Assembly (NCBI GenBank): GCA_003218755.1
Contig: QHOK01000030.1
Coordinates: forward strand, 36,195 to 70,724
Direction of reading: 5' to 3'
DNA from: Verrucomicrobiota bacterium
GTDB lineage: Bacteria > Verrucomicrobiota > Verrucomicrobiia > Chthoniobacterales > UBA10450
Length of the DNA: 34,530 nucleotides
Below, in pieces: positions 30,950-34,530 of the stretch. The notes under the pieces were generated by a model. It had not been told where the DNA came from. It saw nothing but the letters and a program-made list of their open reading frames with translations, and did not search any database. How positions within the stretch are numbered: the stretch's first letter is position 1; each line of letters opens with the position of its first letter. A program made the translations under genes and the position numbers.

Positions 30950-31449
30950 GATGGGCCGAATCTCGGGCCTCGGCAGCCTCAATACAGCAAGCTTCTAGGG
31001 GTTACAAGCGAAAAAACACCATTTAAAGGGGTTCTGGAACCCTCCAGCCACAGGATGTTGCGGTATACGAGGCATCCGCTCAAGATTTGAACGCGTCTGA
31101 GTTGCCAGCAGAAATCCATGCTTTCGAAATAGGAACCAGCCATTGCTTTAAGCGAGAGAGCTGAAGTCATTTCAGGAGCGTAGTCGCGTAAGATCGAACC
31201 TGCGCGGACGCTTGATGCGGTCTTTCTCGCCTCTCCCCCGCGATGAGGAGAGGATGAAGGTGAGGGGGGCGGCATAATTAGCGACGCCTTCGAGTACACC
31301 CTCACGCTCGCCCTCTGCCTCGCCAGGGAGAGGCATCCCCCTGCACGTGCCACGCGACGATTCCCTGCCATTCGAAAAACACGACCCTTAAGCCGCACAG
31401 CCTAGCTCGCGCTCTTGCCTCGAGCAACTGAATCACGCAGGATGCGCCG
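30950..31449. other. Intergenic region between smc and the permease pseudogene, with a MITE-like repeat
   Basis: No supported gene is present. The minus-strand ORF at 30979-31398 has no recognisable domain and runs through a repeat, so I leave it out. The main structure is the inverted repeat at 31230-31341, described separately. The smc promoter should lie just above 30950 but no convincing hexamers were seen. Confidence 0.4.
31230..31341. repeat. MITE-like inverted repeat (CCTCTCCC type)
   Basis: The left arm (31230-31268) begins CCTCTCCCCCGCGATGAGG and ends GGTGAGGGGG. The right arm (31298-31341) is its approximate reverse complement, running from ACCCTCACGCTC to GGGAGAGGCATCCCCC. Each arm can also fold on itself. 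Such CTCTCCC...GGTGAGGG blocks are commonly dispersed repeats. Confidence 0.6.
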
Positions 31450-32663
31450 ATGGCCCACGAGACGGCGATATCTATCGACCGAGCGGAGCGCGTCGATCAC
31501 CAGTTGGTTCGCGGCATTGGAGTTCCAGCCCTCACCGCGAACATCGTCAGTTCGACAATCGGTGCGGGAATTTTCGTTATTCCGGCAACAGTCGCGAGAG
31601 GGCTAGGCTCGGCGGCGCCACTTGCATTTGTTTGTTGTGCGGTTACGATGGTGTTGTTCGTCACTTGTTTCGCGATCGCCGGCAGCCGCGTGTCTTTGAC
31701 CGGCGGTCTTTATGCCTATGTGGATTTCTCGCCAGTCCACTAATGCGAGTTCTCGTCATGCTCGCCGTTTACGGCTTGCTCGTGTTCATCAATATCCGCG
31801 GCGTGCGCGAAGGCGCGGGTGCGGTCACCGTGATCACGTTCGCAAAGCTTCTGCCCCCGTTACTGTTTATTTGCGTGGGAATATTTTTCATTCACGCGTC
31901 GAACCTTGCCTGGAGCGGTTGGCCGAGCAGCAAGTCGTTAGGCGATGCCGTTATCCTGCTGATTTTCGCCTTCGTCGGAATCGAAGTGGCGTTGATTCCG
32001 AGCGGCGAAGTGAAGAATCCGGCCCGCACCGTTCCGCGGTCGGCTTATCTCGCGCTCATTGTCACGACGATCATCTACCTCATGATCCAACTCGTGGCGC
32101 AGGGAACGCTCGGCGCCAATCTCGCGAAATATCCTGACGCGCCATTGGCCGAATCGGCGGCGAAATTTCTCGGGAACCTAGGGCGCACGATTCTTTTGGC
32201 CGGAGCCAGCATCTCTGCATTTGGATTTGTGACGAGCGACATCCTGAGTTCACCGCGCATGATTTTTGCTTTCGGCCGCGATGGCGCGTTGCCGCAGTTT
32301 TTCGCGCACGTTCATCCGCGGTATCGGTCACCAGACGTCGCGATCATTACTTACGCGACACTGGCCTTTGCGCTGTCAATTAGCGGCACGTTTGAGAAGT
32401 TGGCGGTCCTTTCGAACGTCGCCGTGTTGTTGATGTATCTGCTTTGCTGCGCCGCCTGCTGGTTTCTGGTGCAACGGGATGTGCGCTCGGACGGTGAGCC
32501 TTTCAATTTCCCTGGAATGAAGATTGTGCCTGCGCTCGCGATCCTCGCGATCATTTGGATTCTCGCGCATGCGACGCTTCGCGAATTCGTCGTTACTGGA
32601 ATCGTGCTGGCGCTCGCGTCGATCATGTATCTTTTGCGCGGCCAACTTCGGCGGAAGTCGTAG
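31450..32663 (+). pseudogene. APC-family amino acid permease, broken by internal deletion and frameshift
   Basis: The first frame (31450-31743) encodes an APC-family start: VPALTANIVSSTIGAGIFVI (TM1), a second membrane segment, and SLTGGLYAYV, then stops. A second frame takes over at ATG 31743 and continues as MRVLVMLAVYGLLVFINIRG, NIRGVREGAG, FAFVGIEVALIPSGEVKNPA and the remaining membrane segments to 32663. By comparison with the usual permease layout, about 45-50 residues (the third membrane segment and its loops) are missing at the junction. The stop and the new ATG overlap (TAATG), so two pieces could in theory be made, but loss of a membrane segment argues for a pseudogene. Intact relatives import amino acids. 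Confidence 0.8.
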
Positions 32664-32694
32664 GCAAACGGCGAAAACCGATTAGTTTTTGGCC

Positions 32695-33911
32695 ATGCGC
32701 GACAATTATCTTGAGGAGTATTATTCGTTCCTGCGGTTTCCGAGTGTCTCGACCGACAATCAGTACAAGGAAAAGCTGGAGGAGTGCGCACGGTGGCTGG
32801 TGGACAAACTCACGAGCATCGGTTTAGAGACGCAGCTTGTCCCAACGCGTCGTCATCCGATTGTTTGGGCAACGGCTATGTTTTCGCGCGAGGCGCAACA
32901 GACAATAAAGGCCAAATCCTTTCGCACATTCTCGGAATTCAGGAAACGATGGAGGAACATCACGATTTGTCCGTGAATTTGCATCTTGTCATCGAAGGGG
33001 AAGAGGAAATCGGCAGTGGCAACCTCGGCAGTTTTCTAGAACAAAATCGGGACGCACTGAAGTGTGACGTAGCAGTTGTTTCTGATACCGGAATGATCGC
33101 ACGCGGTGTCCCGACCTTAAGTTATGGTCTGCGCGGAGTGACCGCGCTCGAGGTCAAAGTGACTGGTCCGAAGATGGATTTACACTCCGGCGTTTTTGGA
33201 GGGGCGGTTGCGAACCCGATTACCGCACTCGCACAATTGTTGGCTACGCTTCATGATCGCCAGGGTCGTGTGGCTATCGCGGGATTTTACGATCGCGTGA
33301 AGCCGCTTGAAGATTGGGAACGCGAAGCGTGGCGCAAGCTTCCGGTCGATGGCGACAAACTGATTCTTGAAGAAACAGGCGTGCCCGAGCTTTTCGGCGA
33401 AGCCGGCTACAATTCAGTGGAGCGGATTTGGGCGCGGCCGACTGCCGAGATCAATGGAATCGGCGGAGGTTACCAAGGGCAGGGAACAAAGACCGTGATC
33501 GCCAGCCACGCGATGGCAAAACTGACGTTTCGTCTCGTTCCGGAGCAGGAAGGCGACGAGATTCTCAAGCTCGCAAAGGAGCATTTGCAAAAGCATTTGC
33601 CCAAAGGCGTCACGATGGAGATCACCACCGGGCATAGTGGGCCGTGGTATCTCACCGATCCGCACTCAGCGCTCGGCGAAGCGGCCCAGCGCGCCCTGCG
33701 CAAAGCGTTTAACCGCGACCCCGCGCTCATCCGCGAAGGCGGCAGCATCCCGATTGTCTCCCAATTTCGAGAGATTCTCGGCGTCGAAACGCTGCTGATG
33801 GGACTTGCGTTGCCCGACTGCCGCGCACATTCGCCTAACGAAAATTTTCCTCTCGAAAACTTTGAGGGCGGGATTCGTCTCAACAAAGCAATCCTTCAGG
33901 AGCTCGCATAG
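32695..33911 (+). pseudogene. M20-family peptidase (dipeptidase-like), broken by internal deletion and frameshift
   Basis: The N-terminal frame starts at ATG 32695 (MRDNYLEEYYSFLRFPSVST) and reads to LVPTRRHPIVWA. At about 32868-32872 the sequence jumps to NGYVFARGATDNKGQILSHI in another frame, which continues to 33911 with VIEGEEEIGSGNLGSF, PKMDLHSGVFGG, and GGSIPIVSQFREILG. Around 37-40 residues are missing at the junction, including the YGHYDVQP segment with a metal-ligand His and Asp. The frame change and loss of a metal site imply an inactive gene. It follows the permease pseudogene by 31 bases, suggesting a former peptide/amino-acid uptake operon. Confidence 0.82.
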
Positions 33912-33912
33912 T

Positions 33913-34003
33913 GTCATGTCGACCGAAAGTGGAGACATCTCTGGCACCCTCCAACGGGAATTAAAATAAAAACCAGAGATTCCTCGACTTCGCTCGGAAT
34001 GAC
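33913..34003. repeat. MITE-like inverted repeat (GTCAT...CTCTGG / CCAGAG...ATGAC)
   Basis: The left arm, 33913-33944, begins GTCATGTCGACCGAAAGTGG and ends ATCTCTGG. The right arm, 33973-34003, begins CCAGAGATTCCTCGACTTCG and ends GGAATGAC. The arms pair over most of about 31 bases with a 28-base loop. The right arm resembles a widely dispersed repeat string in bacterial genomes. Confidence 0.6.
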
Positions 34004-34065
34004 AACTGGTCTTGACCCCGGATTTGTTTCTCTTGCTGTTACTTCGCTTCACCCGTGAATGCTGT

Positions 34066-34148
34066 GCCGTAGCGTGCGCTGTCCTCAGCGCATACGAAAC
34101 GAGTGATCGTGCGCTGGATTCTCCGCTGGGGACAGCGGACACTACAGC
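34066..34148. repeat. Palindromic repeat of the TGTAG family
   Basis: The arms at 34066-34090 and 34124-34148 match as inverted repeats at 21 of 25 positions, with cores GCGCTGTCCTCAGCG and CGCTGGGGACAGCGG. The right end reads CACTACAGC, matching the CTACAG ends of the mutS-internal palindrome. Confidence 0.65.
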
Positions 34149-34172
34149 GTCACACTCGCACGCTTCGAATTT

Positions 34173-34530
34173 ATGAAATGGCTTCTAGTCTTTGCGATCT
34201 TATTGGGAGCTATTGATGCGGCGCATCCTGCTGAAGAGTCGTTAGGCACAAAGATCAAAAAAGTTTTCGAGCCGTCGCCCACACCGAGTCGCAAACACCG
34301 GAAGAAAAAAGCGACACCCACTCCATCGCCGGAGACTTCGCCGAAACGAAAGAAAGCTTCGCCGACTCCGTCTCCAAGCGCGACGCCCAGGAGCAAATCG
34401 AAACGCAAAAAGGGATCTCCTACTCCCACACCAACTGAATCTCCGGCTGCAACAGAAACTCCATCTCCAACTCCAGCGGAAACGGCCGCGCCTTCACCCG
34501 CTGAGAGTCGTGGTCGGGGAAAGAAAGGCT
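34173..34530 (+). CDS. Secreted lysine- and SPTP-rich protein (partial, cut by window end)
   Basis: An open frame from ATG 34173 runs off the window end, so it is missing from the ORF track. It begins with a signal peptide (MKWLLVFAILLGAIDAAHPA) and then consists of alternating basic clusters (KHRKKK, KRKK, KSKRKK) and Pro/Ser/Thr runs (TPTPSPETSP, SPTPTPTESP). This low-complexity region may be a wall- or envelope-spanning linker before a folded domain outside the window. No function can be assigned from the visible part. Confidence 0.6.
   Translation, partial: MKWLLVFAILLGAIDAAHPAEESLGTKIKKVFEPSPTPSRKHRKKKATPTPSPETSPKRKKASPTPSPSATPRSKSKRKKGSPTPTPTESPAATETPSPTPAETAAPSPAESRGRGKKG

Larger units (their letters stand above)
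33912..34172. other. Repeat-filled intergenic region
   Basis: No gene is seen. Two inverted repeats occupy the space: 33913-34003 and 34066-34148, both described separately. The minus-strand ORFs drawn across the region are shadows. Confidence 0.5.

Noticed and set aside
30979-31398. Minus-strand 139-aa ORF upstream of smc
   Set aside because: No domain or signal recognised, it runs through an inverted repeat, and its composition is repeat-like.
34142-34429. Minus-strand 95-aa ORF at the window end
   Set aside because: It is antisense to a signal-peptide-bearing low-complexity gene, and its Gly/Phe bias mirrors that repeat composition.

Overview
The window reads as chromosomal DNA of a GC-rich, free-living Gram-negative bacterium. 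It has an OprO/OprP-type outer-membrane porin, a DUF4142 protein and exported enzymes. The style of its housekeeping proteins (a short RpoD-like sigma factor, pyruvate kinase, SMC, MutS), the scarcity of clear Shine-Dalgarno sites, and many dispersed palindromic repeats resemble soil Verrucomicrobiota (Chthoniobacterales-like). That placement is inference from recognition, not from a database search. No phage, plasmid, CRISPR or complete insertion-sequence gene was seen.

Layout. 1-5 kb: RpoD-like sigma factor, then on the minus strand a pyruvate kinase that lacks an active-site block, a DUF4142 protein with a structured leader, and a TPR protein. 5-12 kb: a COG1313-type radical SAM protein, mutS (minus, with a palindromic repeat inside the reading frame), an exported cysteine phytase-like phosphatase, and a GH13 amylase/branching-type enzyme. 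12.07-12.43 kb: a complete one-piece tmRNA on the minus strand, not in the ORF track, with predicted tag ADNEGLALAA. 12.5-19 kb: a sulfotransferase, then a likely sulfur-responsive block. This block has two matching dyad operators, three small ORFs, an Rrf2-type regulator with a cysteine cluster, a porin, and an SsuA/SsuB/SsuC-type ABC importer, followed by a 5'-truncated HPr remnant. 19-24 kb: a DUF1460 protein (minus), an MBL-fold hydrolase, a four-helix-bundle (S23/IVP-like) gene bracketed by inverted arrays of degenerate 7-mers, and a large YfhO-like membrane protein. 24-31 kb (minus): a 2-oxoacid dehydrogenase operon (E1 alpha, E1 beta, E2) and the SMC condensin gene. 31-34.5 kb: a broken amino-acid permease, a broken M20 peptidase, several MITE-like inverted repeats, and the start of a secreted lysine- and SPTP-rich protein cut by the window end.

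Functional links. The 13.5-18.9 kb block is the best candidate for a coordinated system. An Rrf2 regulator, twin CTACTA-N3-TAGT operators, a porin and an organosulfur/nitrate-type importer lie in one orientation with coupled start/stop overlaps, and a PAPS-using sulfotransferase sits just upstream. The E1-E2 cluster would make an acyl-CoA-forming dehydrogenase complex whose E3 lies elsewhere.

Unusual points. Three unrelated genes (pyruvate kinase, APC permease, M20 peptidase) each lack an internal block of roughly 30-50 residues that includes active-site or membrane segments. This is either real decay or an assembly problem. The four-helix-bundle gene with its inverted heptamer arrays is the most plausible little-described mobile-type unit.
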